A DNA stretch of 64,000 nucleotides, taken from Acidihalobacter yilgarnensis. Lineage in GTDB: Bacteria > Pseudomonadota > Gammaproteobacteria > DSM-5130 > Acidihalobacteraceae. Below are positions 20,754-32,100 of this stretch, piece after piece (within the stretch, counting starts at the first letter, position 1; each line of letters opens with the position of its first letter). The stretch spans positions 1,950,501-2,014,500 of the forward strand of contig NZ_CP017415.1 in the NCBI RefSeq assembly GCF_001753245.1. The letters are read 5' to 3'. The notes beneath the pieces were generated by a model that was not told the DNA's origin, did not search any database, and saw only the letters and a program-made list of their open reading frames with translations. A program made the translations under genes and the position numbers.

Positions 20754-22526
20754 CTATGAATTGACACTCGTCTCGTCGCGTTCATCCACGGCAAGGTCGT
20801 AACCTTCGATCACCAATTGTGGCTTACACACACCACGGTAGTCGTTGATACCCAGTCTGAAGGCGAAACGTACCGTGCCTGCGCCACCATCAAACGGCAT
20901 GCCATGGTCCGCATAATTGAAGGCAATTGCCTCGTGCAGCTGACCGTCGCGCGGATCGCGCAACTGTAGTCTCAGATGCCGCTGCCCAACCTCGCGGGCG
21001 GACGCCACCGCAAACAGGCCGTCGAACAAGGGCTCTGGAAACCCCTGCCCCCAGGGACCCCCCGCCCGTAACGCCTCAGCCGCTCTCAAATCGAATTCTC
21101 CCGGCATCAGCTCGCCATCGCTCCACAAGACGGGCTGCAATGCCTCGGCATCGGCATGCCGCGTCACTGTCGCCGCGAAGCGCTCGGTAAATTCATCCAG
21201 TCGCGTAGCATCGAGCGTCAGCCCCGCCGCCATCGCATGTCCGCCGAAACGCACCAACAGACCAGGCTGCTCGGCATCCATCGTGGCCAGCACATCGCGC
21301 ACATGCACACCCGGCACCGAGCGCGCAGAGCCCTTGAGAAAACCATCACTCCCCGGCGCCAACACCACGGTCGGTCGATGGAAACGGTCCTTGACGCGTC
21401 CCGCCACGAGACCCAAAACGCCCTCATGCCAATCGGCTTCGTAAAGACAAATCCCGGCCGGCAAGTTGCGCCCATCCCAGCGCGCGATCGCAGATTCGAC
21501 TGCCGCGACGGCTTCCTCGCGGACACCTTGTTCGATCGCGCGACGGTCGCGATTGAGCGCATCGAGCTGGGCGGCGAGAGCATTGGCGCGCTCGGGATCA
21601 TTCGTCAGCAGGCATTCGATGCCGATCGACATATCATCCATACGACCCGCAGCGTTAAGCCTCGGACCGACGAAAAACCCCATATCCATTGCCGCGACCT
21701 GCGTCGCTTCACGACCTGCGACCCGCAATAATGCAAGAATGCCCGGACATGCTCGGCCGGCACGAATACGGCGCAGGCCTTGTTCGACAAGAATGCGATT
21801 ATTGCGATCAAGCGTCGCCACATCGGCCACCGTGCCGAGCGCGACCAGATCAAGCAAATCGCCCAGACGCGGCTCAGGAAGGGCATCGCCGAACCAGCTG
21901 ACATCGCGCAAGCGCGCACGCAGTGCACTCATCAGGTAGAAAATCACGCCGACGCCGGCCAATGCCTTACTCGGAAATGGATCGCCGACCTGATTTGGAT
22001 TAATGATGGCCTCCGCCGGCGGCAGCGAATCACCCTGCAGGTGGTGATCCGTCACCAACACCTTGATCCCGGCGGCCTGCGCCGCGCGTACGCCATCGTG
22101 CGCCGCAACGCCGTTGTCAACGGTAACAATCAGTTGCGGTTGCAAGGGCAGCGCGGACGCCACCAACGCTGGTGTCAGGCCATAACCTTGCTCAAAGCGA
22201 TTGGGCACAAGATAGTCCAGATGCCGCGCACCCATCGCGCCGAGCGCACGAATCGCCACGGCCGTGCTGGTCGCACCGTCGGCATCGTAATCGCCAACAA
22301 TCAATATGCGCCACTGCTCCGTCAGCGCCGTTTCCAGCAAGTTCACTGCCCGCTCGATGTCTTTGAAGAGACGATAATCGGCGATCCCCGCAAGCCCCAG
22401 TTCAAGCGTGTCGGATCGCACCACGCCTCGGTTGGCGTAAATGCGTCGCAAAATCGAATGCAGATCTCCGGGCAGATCCTCTATGCGCGCTGGTTGCCGC
22501 CGCCGCAGGGTCGGTGGCGTCCTCAT
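20754..22526 (-). CDS. recJ: Single-stranded-DNA-specific exonuclease RecJ
   Basis: A 5'-3' ssDNA exonuclease of RecF-pathway recombination and mismatch repair. The protein has about 590 residues. The DHH phosphoesterase core shows GDYDADGATSTA, VTVDNGV and VTDHHL, the Mn2+-binding motifs, followed by the DHHA1 domain with FGGHAMAAGLT. The C-terminal OB-fold is present. The frame opens at 22607, but the ATG at 22526 is taken because it overlaps the stop of the upstream RpfE-like gene by four bases, implying translational coupling. Confidence 0.95.
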   Translation of the reverse strand: MRTPPTLRRRQPARIEDLPGDLHSILRRIYANRGVVRSDTLELGLAGIADYRLFKDIERAVNLLETALTEQWRILIVGDYDADGATSTAVAIRALGAMGARHLDYLVPNRFEQGYGLTPALVASALPLQPQLIVTVDNGVAAHDGVRAAQAAGIKVLVTDHHLQGDSLPPAEAIINPNQVGDPFPSKALAGVGVIFYLMSALRARLRDVSWFGDALPEPRLGDLLDLVALGTVADVATLDRNNRILVEQGLRRIRAGRACPGILALLRVAGREATQVAAMDMGFFVGPRLNAAGRMDDMSIGIECLLTNDPERANALAAQLDALNRDRRAIEQGVREEAVAAVESAIARWDGRNLPAGICLYEADWHEGVLGLVAGRVKDRFHRPTVVLAPGSDGFLKGSARSVPGVHVRDVLATMDAEQPGLLVRFGGHAMAAGLTLDATRLDEFTERFAATVTRHADAEALQPVLWSDGELMPGEFDLRAAEALRAGGPWGQGFPEPLFDGLFAVASAREVGQRHLRLQLRDPRDGQLHEAIAFNYADHGMPFDGGAGTVRFAFRLGINDYRGVCKPQLVIEGYDLAVDERDETSVNS

Positions 22527-23539
22527 GTCGCCCCCAGTGACTCGGCCAGCGGCCGTGGGCGACGCCAACGCGAAAATAATCTCCGCCGGCGCTGTATCTG
22601 CCAACACCGTCCATCCGCGTGCAAAACCATCGAGGTGATCTCGCCCGAAACAACGCCCTCATGCAACCGGGCAAACCAATCCGCATCCAGGTTCAATAAT
22701 GCCTGCTCCCAGGCCGGTAGATCGTCATAAGCGGCCGATTCGGCCAAAGCATCCAGCACGAGCAACAAACGCCCCTCCCTGGTCGGGTCAAGGGCGGTCA
22801 GCGAAGGCGGCTCCAATTCGATGCCTGCTGCCTTGGCAAAACCTGCGAGCAATGCGCCTTGCCCCATCACTCGCGTCATGCCTCCGCCATCCAAGCCTGC
22901 CTCCCGCCCTTGCCCCCAACACCATAAACTGTTGATTGGCGGCTCGCCCCGCGCCTCCCGCGCCTGATTGACCGGGTGTTGGTATAAAAGCATCTCGATT
23001 TCGGTCAGGCGCCTACGCCAACCCTCCGTGCTGTTATTCGGCATCCATTCGCGGTGCAAATCCCGCCCGATCACGGCTTCCAGCATCGGCACGTCTGGCG
23101 CCTCGCCCACTGGCACCTGCAGATACCAAGCATTCGCCGCGCCCAGATGAAAATGCCAACCCTCCCCGCCCAAGGTGCTTTCCAGGTTGCTCACCAGCTC
23201 CTGGGCTTCATCAAGTCGTAGGGCGAAACGCCCGCTGTCATGTATCACCGCGCCATTGGCATCGGCCTGTAGATGCACTGGGTCGGCACAAACCCAGTCT
23301 CCTTCTGGTGGCAGGTTCAGACCTTGCGCCAAGGCCCGGTAGCCCGCAGCCGGCAATTTCGCGCCCCGCCAACCCAACAAGGCAGCAGCGGAAAGAGCGG
23401 ACAGTTCGTATTCATCCTGCTCGAAGGGTGTGCCATTGAGCAAAACCCTCAGTTCTGCGGCCTCGGGATGCCAGTTGTAGTCCCGTTGCCATATCGGCAA
23501 TCGGCGCAGCAACCCGGGAATGATCAAATGCAGATGCAT
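22523..23539 (-). CDS. RpfE-like regulatory protein / phosphoglycerate mutase-related protein
   Basis: About 338 residues, starting MHLHLIIPGLL. It resembles the RpfE-type protein family commonly encoded directly before recJ in gammaproteobacteria, related in sequence to cofactor-independent phosphoglycerate mutase-like proteins. Characteristic stretches are VCADPVHLQAD, the His-rich GWHFHLGAANAWYL and the INSLWCWGQG motif. The frame is open upstream to 23656; the ATG at 23539 gives the family-typical N-terminus, though its Shine-Dalgarno is weak. No metal-site set was identified that would prove mutase activity, so the biochemical role remains open. Confidence 0.75.
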   Translation of the reverse strand: MHLHLIIPGLLRRLPIWQRDYNWHPEAAELRVLLNGTPFEQDEYELSALSAAALLGWRGAKLPAAGYRALAQGLNLPPEGDWVCADPVHLQADANGAVIHDSGRFALRLDEAQELVSNLESTLGGEGWHFHLGAANAWYLQVPVGEAPDVPMLEAVIGRDLHREWMPNNSTEGWRRRLTEIEMLLYQHPVNQAREARGEPPINSLWCWGQGREAGLDGGGMTRVMGQGALLAGFAKAAGIELEPPSLTALDPTREGRLLLVLDALAESAAYDDLPAWEQALLNLDADWFARLHEGVVSGEITSMVLHADGRCWQIQRRRRLFSRWRRPRPLAESLGAT

Positions 23540-23830
23540 GGAGTTTGGGGTATCGCATATATTGGCGGTGGCATAGTCTATCGCCTTGAGATCAATGGGA
23601 GGCAAAGACCACGGCATTTGAAGACCACACGGGGACGACGACCCATCAAACAACACCTCCCAAGATATAAATGTGGCACTCCCGGGGCGATTGGCATATA
23701 GTCAACGACAGCGGCAGATATTGATATTGGCAGTTTCAGCAAGTTCCTTCCCGGTTACCTCCTGAACCACCTCTCCTCTACCTGTACGCGAACCAATCCA
23801 TTTGTTTCATTTTTCAAAGGTATATCAAGC

Positions 23831-24034
23831 ATGGCGACAGGCACTGTGAAGTGGTTTAACGAATCCAAGGGCTTTGGCTTCATCTCCCAGGACAATGGCG
23901 GCGCGGATGTGTTTGTGCATTTCAGCGCGATCCAGGGCTCTGGCTTCAAGACCCTGACCGAAGGTCAGCCAGTCAGCTTTGACGTGGAGAACGGCCCCAA
24001 GGGTCCGCAGGCGAGCAACGTCTCCGCGCAGTAA
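23831..24034 (+). CDS. Cold-shock domain protein (CspA family)
   Basis: A 67-residue single cold-shock domain that binds single-stranded RNA or DNA and melts RNA structure. RNP1 is KGFGFI and RNP2 is VFVHF. It opens with [16 protein letters not shown], typical of the family. A long untranslated region of over 100 bp precedes it, as in many csp genes, but no cold box was verified. It is followed 180 bp later by an RRM protein on the same strand. Which csp paralogue it is cannot be told. Confidence 0.95.
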   Translation: MATGTVKWFNESKGFGFISQDNGGADVFVHFSAIQGSGFKTLTEGQPVSFDVENGPKGPQASNVSAQ

Positions 24035-24047
24035 ACGCCTCGTGAAG

Positions 24048-24075
24048 CCGTGCCGGTGTTCATGCACCGGGACGG
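24048..24075 (+). terminator. Hairpin after the cold-shock gene
   Basis: CCGTGCCGGTG and CACCGGGACGG pair over ten positions with one mismatch around a 6-nt loop, 14 bp past the stop codon. There is no T-tract, so it may be an mRNA-stabilising stem-loop rather than a terminator. Confidence 0.45.
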
Positions 24076-24215
24076 TTGCGTATCGGGCCGGTGCCGTCCC
24101 TTCCGATAACGAAGGGCCTATGCATCCGGCCCGATTCGCATTTCCAGCCGCTAAAGCCACCACGCCTGGTGCAGCTCGGCGGCATCGTTCACATTCATCA
24201 TTCGGGGGCTCACCG

Positions 24216-24479
24216 ATGAAAACACTCTTCGTCGGCAACCTTGCGCCGCAAACCACGGAAAACGACGTCAAGGAACTTTTCTCGGAATACGGGACCGTTC
24301 GCAAGCTCGAACTACCGCGCGATGTCTTCTCGGGCAAGTGCAAGGGTTTCGCCTTTGTAGACATGGAAGGACATGAAGCGCGTGCCGCGATGGCAACCCT
24401 CGACGGCAAAACTTTTTTGGGCAACAGCCTCAAGGTTCGGGACGAAAAACCCAAAACCAAGGGACGCGGCCGGCGCTGA
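24216..24479 (+). CDS. RRM-type RNA-binding protein
   Basis: An 87-residue single RNA-recognition-motif protein. RNP2 is LFVGNL at the N-terminus, RNP1 is KGFAFVDM (about 43-50), and the tail is basic (KTKGRGRR). The frame is open far upstream through the cold-shock gene, but the ATG at 24216 starts the canonical RRM and follows a GGGGGC stretch. Bacterial single-RRM proteins of this kind are RNA chaperones often linked to cold or stress. The neighbouring cold-shock gene supports an RNA-folding role. Confidence 0.88.
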   Translation: MKTLFVGNLAPQTTENDVKELFSEYGTVRKLELPRDVFSGKCKGFAFVDMEGHEARAAMATLDGKTFLGNSLKVRDEKPKTKGRGRR

Positions 24480-24499
24480 CGCTGCGACGATAATTACAA

Positions 24500-24534
24500 G
24501 CTCGGCCCCGGACAAATCTCCCCTCGGGCCGGGC
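24500..24534 (+). terminator. Hairpin after the RRM gene
   Basis: GCTCGGCCC and GGGCCGGGC pair over nine bases (one G-T) around a 17-nt loop, about 20 bp past the stop. No T-run follows. Confidence 0.35.
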
Positions 24535-24651
24535 GACCGTCAAAACAGAGCATTACCTAAGCGAACGCAACAACCTACGCAACACCCCTATTTCCATCCT
24601 CGCAAATGCCGGAACGGCACGACCCACCCCACACTCGACATAGGGCCACGA

Positions 24652-25974
24652 CTACCCTCCGCCCCCCTCCCAACGAATGCAATTACGGCCCGCCTGTTTT
24701 GCCTGATAAAGCGCGCGATCTGCCCGCTCGAATAGCGCCTCTATCCGCACATCCTCTGCCTGGCAGGCTGTCGCGCCGATACTGACTGTCATACGCAACT
24801 GCTCGCCTTCACGCGGGGTCAGCCGAAGATTCTCTATGCAGACACGTATGCGTTCACCCACCGTCTGCGCCTCGGATACCGGACAATCCTCCAACACGAT
24901 GCCGAACTCTTCACCGCCGAGCCGACCGAATAGATCGACATCGCGCAGTTCCGATCCAACCGCCTTCGCAAAGGCGCGTAAAGCACCATCACCGCCCAGA
25001 TGGCCGAATCGGTCATTGATTTTCTTGAACCAATCGATGTCTAAAATCATCAGCCCCATCGGCCGCCGCTGCCGCTGCGTGCGCTGCAACGCCGCCGTGG
25101 CGCGCTCGAAAAACACCCGACGATTGCAAATGCCAGTCAGTTCATCGGCGGTTGCCAGTACACGTAAGCGGCGTTCCAGCTGCTTACGCTCGGTCAGATC
25201 CCGAATAACGCCCTCGACCGCGATGTAATTGCCTTCGTCGTCAAACAGGGCATGCGAGCTGATCGAGACATCTACCAATTGCCCTTGCTTGCCGCGTAGT
25301 CGAACCTCGTAATCGGCGATACGCTTATCTCGCAGAAGCACCTCGATCAACGCGTCACGGTCTTTCGGGTCGGCATAGAATATGCTCGAATCCCGTCCCA
25401 GCAATTCGTCGCAGTGGTACCCTAGAATGCGCTCCACGGCTGGACTCGCCATCAGCAGCTTGCCCTGTGCATCGATACGGTAGTAGATATCCGTGGTGTT
25501 CTCGAATAGCCGAACAACGTTGCGTTCAGTTTCGCGTAGATAGGTCTTCATCCGACGGCGCGTAATATCCACCGCCACAGCAACTACCCCGTCCTCCGGC
25601 AACGAGGCCGCAGTAGCTGAAATGCTCACGCCACGCAACTCGCCACGACAGGTTCGGATCAACATTTCAACACCGCGGTAACGCCGCGCCTTGTCCTCAA
25701 GGCGACTCAGGCGCTTGGCGATGCGTACGCGGTCCAGCGGGTGTACAAAATCAAGAATCGATCGTCCTAGTACGGCGTCAGGTGAATCTGCCTCCAGCAT
25801 TTCCAGAGCGGCAGGATTCACATACCTCAATACCGCGCCCCGCACACGTACAACCGGCACAGGAAGGCCATCAAAGGCCAAATTTTCCGCATCCCCTACC
25901 GTCATGCTATCGCCCATCTGGCCACTTCCTCTATCGTCCTTTGGCCTTGGCAACATCTCATCTGGATGCGACAC
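24652..25974 (-). CDS. PAS-PAS-GGDEF diguanylate cyclase
   Basis: Predicted to make cyclic di-GMP in response to a signal sensed by PAS domains. The protein is 440 residues with no membrane segment. PAS 1 spans about 28-140, PAS 2 about 150-270, and GGDEF about 275-437. The active-site motif is GGEEF, and RDVD five residues upstream forms the RxxD product-inhibition site, so catalysis with feedback control is expected. The open frame begins with a GTG at 25974. In-frame ATGs a few codons downstream are alternatives, and no ribosome-binding site decides between them. Confidence 0.9.
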   Translation of the reverse strand: MSHPDEMLPRPKDDRGSGQMGDSMTVGDAENLAFDGLPVPVVRVRGAVLRYVNPAALEMLEADSPDAVLGRSILDFVHPLDRVRIAKRLSRLEDKARRYRGVEMLIRTCRGELRGVSISATAASLPEDGVVAVAVDITRRRMKTYLRETERNVVRLFENTTDIYYRIDAQGKLLMASPAVERILGYHCDELLGRDSSIFYADPKDRDALIEVLLRDKRIADYEVRLRGKQGQLVDVSISSHALFDDEGNYIAVEGVIRDLTERKQLERRLRVLATADELTGICNRRVFFERATAALQRTQRQRRPMGLMILDIDWFKKINDRFGHLGGDGALRAFAKAVGSELRDVDLFGRLGGEEFGIVLEDCPVSEAQTVGERIRVCIENLRLTPREGEQLRMTVSIGATACQAEDVRIEALFERADRALYQAKQAGRNCIRWEGGGG

Positions 25975-26171
25975 ACGCCCCGCCCACGCGACAGTTTAAC
26001 GTCCACCGGGCGCCATGCCCAAAACTCTGATCGAATGGAAGATGCTTGCTAAGCCGTGACTCAGAAAATCTGGGCAATCGGATAAGTCAAATCGCAGCAT
26101 GATCGCGAGCGATGCCTTTCCCGAAGATGGATGTAATGACGAGTCCAAAAGCCCGTTGGCACCATATGCCG

Positions 26172-29100
26172 TTAATTCAATTCCACCTCGACGAAATGAT
26201 CTCGGCGGTCATCCACCAGGGGAATCATGCCTTGCAATTTCTCACGCCCCTCGATACTGGAGTCATTGATCACGACACCGTCCAGTGTCACGTGAATCAC
26301 ATGTTCCGGCTTCGCCCGAATGCGCTTGATTGTGATGTGGTAGAAGGTGTCGTGAAAGCGATATTGGATTTTGTACGAGGCCCAATCGGCTGGGATACAC
26401 GGCGCAATGCGCAGATGATCCCCTTCCAAATGCAAGCCCAGCAAGGTTTCAACGGCCAGCCTGTACATCCACCCTGCCGCCCCGGTATACCAAGTCCAAC
26501 CTCCCCGGCTGGTGTGAGGCGATGCGCCATAAATATCAGCGCACATGACGTACGGCTCAACTTTGTAGCGTTCAATATCTTGAGGCTGACTACCGTGATG
26601 GATAGGGTTGAGCATGGTGAATAATTCCCACGCACGCTCATTTTCGCCCAGCATGGCAAATGCCGTCGTGGCCCATATCGCGGCATGGGTATATTGCCCA
26701 CCGTTTTCGCGCACGCCGGGCACGTAGCCCTTGATATAACCCGGTTCAAGGTCTGATGTGTCGAAGGGCGGATCAAGCAGCTGAATCAACTGTGCATCCC
26801 GCCGCACCAGGTGTTTGTCTACCGCCTCCATCGCCTGAATCGATCGCGCCGGATCACCGCCGCCTGAAATGATGGCCCAACTCTGACTGATCGAATCGAT
26901 TCTGCACTCGTCATTTTCGACCGAACCCAGGGGTGTGCCATCATCGAAATAGGCTCGTCGATACCATTCACCATCCCAGGCATGGGCCTCGATGTGGGTG
27001 CGCAGTTGCGAGGCCTGATCTGTGCAAAGAATGGCAAAAGCTGCGTCGTCCCGACTATGCGCCAAGCTGGCAAACTGCTGCAGGTTGTCATACAGAAACC
27101 ACGCCAGCCAAACGCTTTCACCCTTACCATCGCGACCGACGAGATTCATGCCATCGTTCCAGTCGCCGCAGCCCATCAGCGGCAATTGGTGCTCGCCGAA
27201 ACGCAAACCGTGTTTGAGTGCGCGTACGCAATGTTCATAAAGGCTTGCCCCTTCGGCCGAACGTTGCGGATGATCGTAGTAAGCCTCCTCTTCCGGATTC
27301 AATTCGCGGCCCTCGATAAAATGCACGCACTCGTCGAGTACGCCCGTATCGCCGGTCGTGAGCACATATCGGCAGGTTGCATACGGTAGCCACAAATAAT
27401 CATCGGAAAAATGGGTACGCACACCCTGTCCACCGGGCGGGTGCCACCAGTGTTGCACGTCACCCTGGAGAAACTGGCGCTCAGCGCACCGGATTAACTG
27501 TTCGCGGGCAAGCCAGGGTGTCGCATGGATCAGCGCCATGGTGTCCTGCAATTGGTCACGGAACCCGTAGGCACCACCAGATTGGTAGTAGCCACTGCGG
27601 CCCCAGAGTCGACATGAAAGTGTCTGATAAAGCAGCCAGCCATTCGCCATGACATCCAGTGCCGGGTCCGGTGTTTCCACGCGCACCGCGCCCAGGGTGT
27701 GGTTCCAATATTCCCACACCGATTCCAATGCCTGCCTTGCACCGGCTTCGCCACCGAATCGCTCGATGAAATACTGTGCTTCGTTGCTATCCTGCGCTGC
27801 CCCGAAAACGAACACGATCTCGCGTTCTTGCCCATCGGCGAGTTCGATTTGAGCCTGGATCGCAGCACACGGATCAAGTCCTGCACCGGTCTTGCCCGAC
27901 AAACGCTTGCGTCGCATGGCTGCCGGGCGGCTCAAAGAGCCGTTACGACCGATGAATTCGGTCCTGTTTCCGGTCACAGAGCGTGATCGCTCGCTGAGAT
28001 GCCCCCCGCCGACATGGGCAAAGACAACCCGATTGGCGCATTCGCGGCCATACGCATTGCGGGCAAACATCGCCCCGCTGCGCAGATCCGTTTCGGTCAC
28101 GATGTGCATGAGATTGGCATGTCGCCATTCGCCCAGCACCAATTCCCAATAACCGGTCAATGACAACTTGCGCGCCCGCCCAGAATGGTTGCGCAACTTG
28201 ACCACCATGAACTTCACCGGGGCATCCATGGCGACGTAGGTAAACATTTCAGAGGCAATGCCGGCTTCATAATGCTCGAAGGCGCTATAGCCAAATCCGT
28301 GCCGACATACATACCCGGATTGGCCACGGGCAGGCATCGGCGTCGGCGACCAGAACGTACCGGTTTCCTCATCACGGATGTAGAGTGCTTCTCCGCTACT
28401 GTCAGATATCGGATCGTTATGCCAGGGCGTCAGTCGGAATTCGTGCGCGTTTCCCACCCAGGTATACGCGCTCCCACCCTCGCTCACCACGGTGCCAATG
28501 TACGGGCTGGCAATAACGTTAACCCACGGTGCCGGCGTGGTCTGACCCGGCTCAAGCGTGATGACATATTCATGCCCGTCGGGTGTAAATCCCCCCAGGC
28601 CGTTACAGAAAATACGCTCGCGCGGCGACAGCGGATTGACCGGTTCGGCAACCGGAGGCAGCCAGGGCTCAAGAAGATCCGATACCCGCTCTGGCGATAC
28701 CCGGCGATCTAATGTCTCGACCAATATTTCAGCCGCATCGGTGAGTACAACGCGAGCGACTGTCTGCAGCAAGACCCGCTCATCCTCTGAAAGATCTTCT
28801 GCGCGGCGAACGAAGACGCCACCCGGTTTATCGATGATTTGCGCATCAGGGCCCGCGTTGATCAGTCCCATGATTTGGTCGTGTAGCACTGCCCTGTAGC
28901 CTGAGAAATTTTCGTTCACGATGATCAGATCTGAAGCCAAGCCCTTCATCCGCCAATAAGCATGAGCTTGCAATATCTGCTTGACCAACTCGATTCGATT
29001 CAGATCACCGATGTGCAGCAGGATGATCGGCAGATCACCGGAGATAGCAAAGCGCCACAGCCCGGACTGCCTCAACTGGTTGCGGGCAATGACGCTGGGC

Positions 29101-32100
29101 GCAGCGCGGCGCAATGCATTGCCGTGAATGACGGAGCTGGCCAGGCGACCATAGACCTGGGCATCGGCCTCGCTTGCGTTGAGATGACGCAACACTTCCT
29201 GGCTCTGGAACCAGGCCATTTCAAATGCACGCTCAACGAAGTGGCGATCGCAATATTTCTCAAGCAAAATCAAGGCCCCTTCGCGCGTATCTGCAACACC
29301 GGAAATGATCTGCACGGTCGCCGATTCATCGGGAGACAGCGTAAGCGTGCGACGGATCGATACGATGGGATCGAGCACCGAGCCATCGGTGTTCGACAAT
29401 TGCTTCCGACTACCGGCGTTATCCAGCATCACCGGGTTGCTCGCCGTTCGGCCACGCCCGATGAATTGAGCCCGGTCAGTTTCAAAAGACGGCTCGTCTA
29501 TCGTCGCGCCGGGCGCCGCAAACAAGTGAAACATCCACGGCACCTGCTCCCCTGGGGTGCGGCGTCGCCGCGTGCAGAGGATCGCCTGCCGGTCTGACAA
29601 AATTTCAGTTTGCACGAACAGGTTACTGAAGGCGCGGTGGGCAAGGTCGGCATGCAATGGCGCCAACACAACTTCCGCGTAACTCGTCACCTCAATATAA
29701 CGAATCCTGGATGAATGATTGGTGAGCGTAACCCGGCGGATTTCGACGTCGTCTTCCGGCGAAACGCTGATCTCGGTGTGTGTTTCGATCCTGCGATCAC
29801 GCCGCCGGTATTCGGCCCGCGCCTGCACGAAGATGGCCTCGTAGTGATCGGCTTTCTGCAAGGTGGGCTGATACGCATTTGACCAATAACGTCCCGTATC
29901 GAGGTCGCGCAGGTAAATGAAAGTCCCCCTGTCATCCGAGGTGGCGTCCTCGCGCCAACGGGTGACGGCCAGGTCGCGCCAGCGACTGTAACCGCCACCG
30001 GCATGGGTCGCCATGACGTGATAACTGCCGTTGGACAACAAATGGACTTCAGGTATCAGCGTGTTCGGGTCGGTGAACACACGTATGTTCGCGCCTGTTT
30101 CTTCTGCAGGGCGCGCAGCGGCACTGACCTCAGCCGCATGCGGATGCAAAGTCGCGCCCTTCTTCGGCACACGCTCCTGCAGTAATAATTGCGTCGCCTG
30201 TACGAACGGATCGGACAAAAATCGGCGCTGCATCGGCTGATCGAGCAGCACATGCGCAAAGGCCAGTAAGCTCATGCCTTGGTGGTGCGCCATGAATGAC
30301 CGCACGATGGCATATTGCCTACCCCTCGGGACTCGGGATGGGGTGTAGTCGACCGCTTCGTAGAAGCCATAGCCGCCGAGGAAATCCTGGGCGGCCATGG
30401 CCTGCAGGTTGATACACGCTTTCCGCGGCATCACCGTCAGCGCCAGCGCGCTGGCGTAGGGCGCGATGACCAGATCGTCTCCCAGACCGCGCTTAAATCC
30501 CAGCCCAGGCACACCGAACGCCCGATATTGGTAGACCTGATGCATATCGGTGGCGTTATAGCAGGACTCGGAAATGCCCCAAGGCACTGCGCGTTGGCGA
30601 CCGTATTCGATCTGGCGAGACACGGCCGCCTTACAAGTCTGTTCCAGCAAGGTGTTCGCGTAACTCGGCATGATCAACTGCGGCATCAGGTACTCGAACA
30701 TCGAGCCGCTCCACGAAATCAGACTCACGGCCCCACCATGACTGGTCAGCAAACGACCAAGCGAGAACCAGTGTTTTTGTGGGATTTGACCCTGCGCGAT
30801 GAGCAAAAAACTGGTCAGGCGCGCCTCGGATGCCAGCAGATCGTAGCAAGCGGGATCGCGGCGCCGCTCGCCTACGTCATAGCCGATAGCCAGCAAACCG
30901 CACGACGTATCGTAAAGAAATTCAAAGTCCATCATCGCCAGTGCGTGGCAACGATCCACCAAATCATCAATAGTTTTAAGCCGTTCCTCCGCACGCTTAT
31001 AACGGGATATAGGTGTCCCCACTTTGTGGCCGGCAACGCTTTCTCTGCCTAATTCCGCCAGGGTCGGCACCCTCTTGAAGTGCTCTGTCTCGGGCGTCAA
31101 AAATCCCAGCTCATCTCGAAGTGCGCGGGATTGCTGATCGAATGCCTGCGCCCAGTAATAGAGCTCGCCATCGATATCACACTCAGTGGGCAACCAGGCA
31201 ACCAGTCCACCGGCAGTCCGGTGGATCTCTTCCAGCAGATCTTCGACGACAGAAAGCGCCTGGGGTGGCCCATTTACCGTGAACGGATGGAGTATGTCCT
31301 GCAGAAGCTTGATTTGGTTCGCAAGATCCGGAAGGGGAATCGCGGGCAGATGTTCGGCCAGTACTTGCAATGTATCGTGCAGTCCCTGAAACGCATTAGC
31401 GGACAGGATGGGCCGATCTTTCAGCTCGATCAGGCCTGCCTGCAAGGTGAGCAGGCTACCCGCCAGATTGCCACTATCCACCGAAGAGACATATTGCGGG
31501 TGCATCGCTTGCAGCGTGTGCGTGTCATACCAGTTATAGAAATGGCCTCGGTAGCGCTCCAGTTTTTCCATCGTAGCCAGCGTGTTTTCAACACGGCGTA
31601 GACAGTCTCCGGCGGACAGATATCCGAAGTCATACGCGGCCAAATCAGACAGCAGCGCCATGCCCATGTTGGTGGGCGAGGTGCGCGACGCGATGACCGG
31701 CGCCGGATATTCCTGGAAGTTGTCTGGTGGCAACCAGTTGTCCTCCTCGCCGACGAAATCCGCGAAGAAGCGCCAGGTTCGCCGAGCCGATGTTCGCAAG
31801 AATGCCCGTTGATCACCGGTCAAATCCGGCGCTGGAATCACGAGTGGCAAACTGATCCACCAGCCTACGACCGGCGATATCAGCCAGAGCATCAAGACTG
31901 GAGCCCAGAAAATCCATTCCGCCGACCGGATCTGCCCAAAAGGCCATGCGCCGATCAGAATCGCGGCCAGCACGAGCGCCATCGCCGGTGCGATCCACAT
32001 TTCCTTGGAAAAATCAGCCAGTGACCGGCTAGCGTTGCGAATTGAGTAGGATCGCAGTTGCCAGAGCAACAATCCGCGTCGCGTGACCAACATTCGCATG

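Noticed and set aside
23979-24215. Upstream extension of the RRM protein frame through the cold-shock gene
   Set aside because: The extension overlaps the cold-shock coding sequence and has no similarity; the RRM begins exactly at the 24216 ATG.
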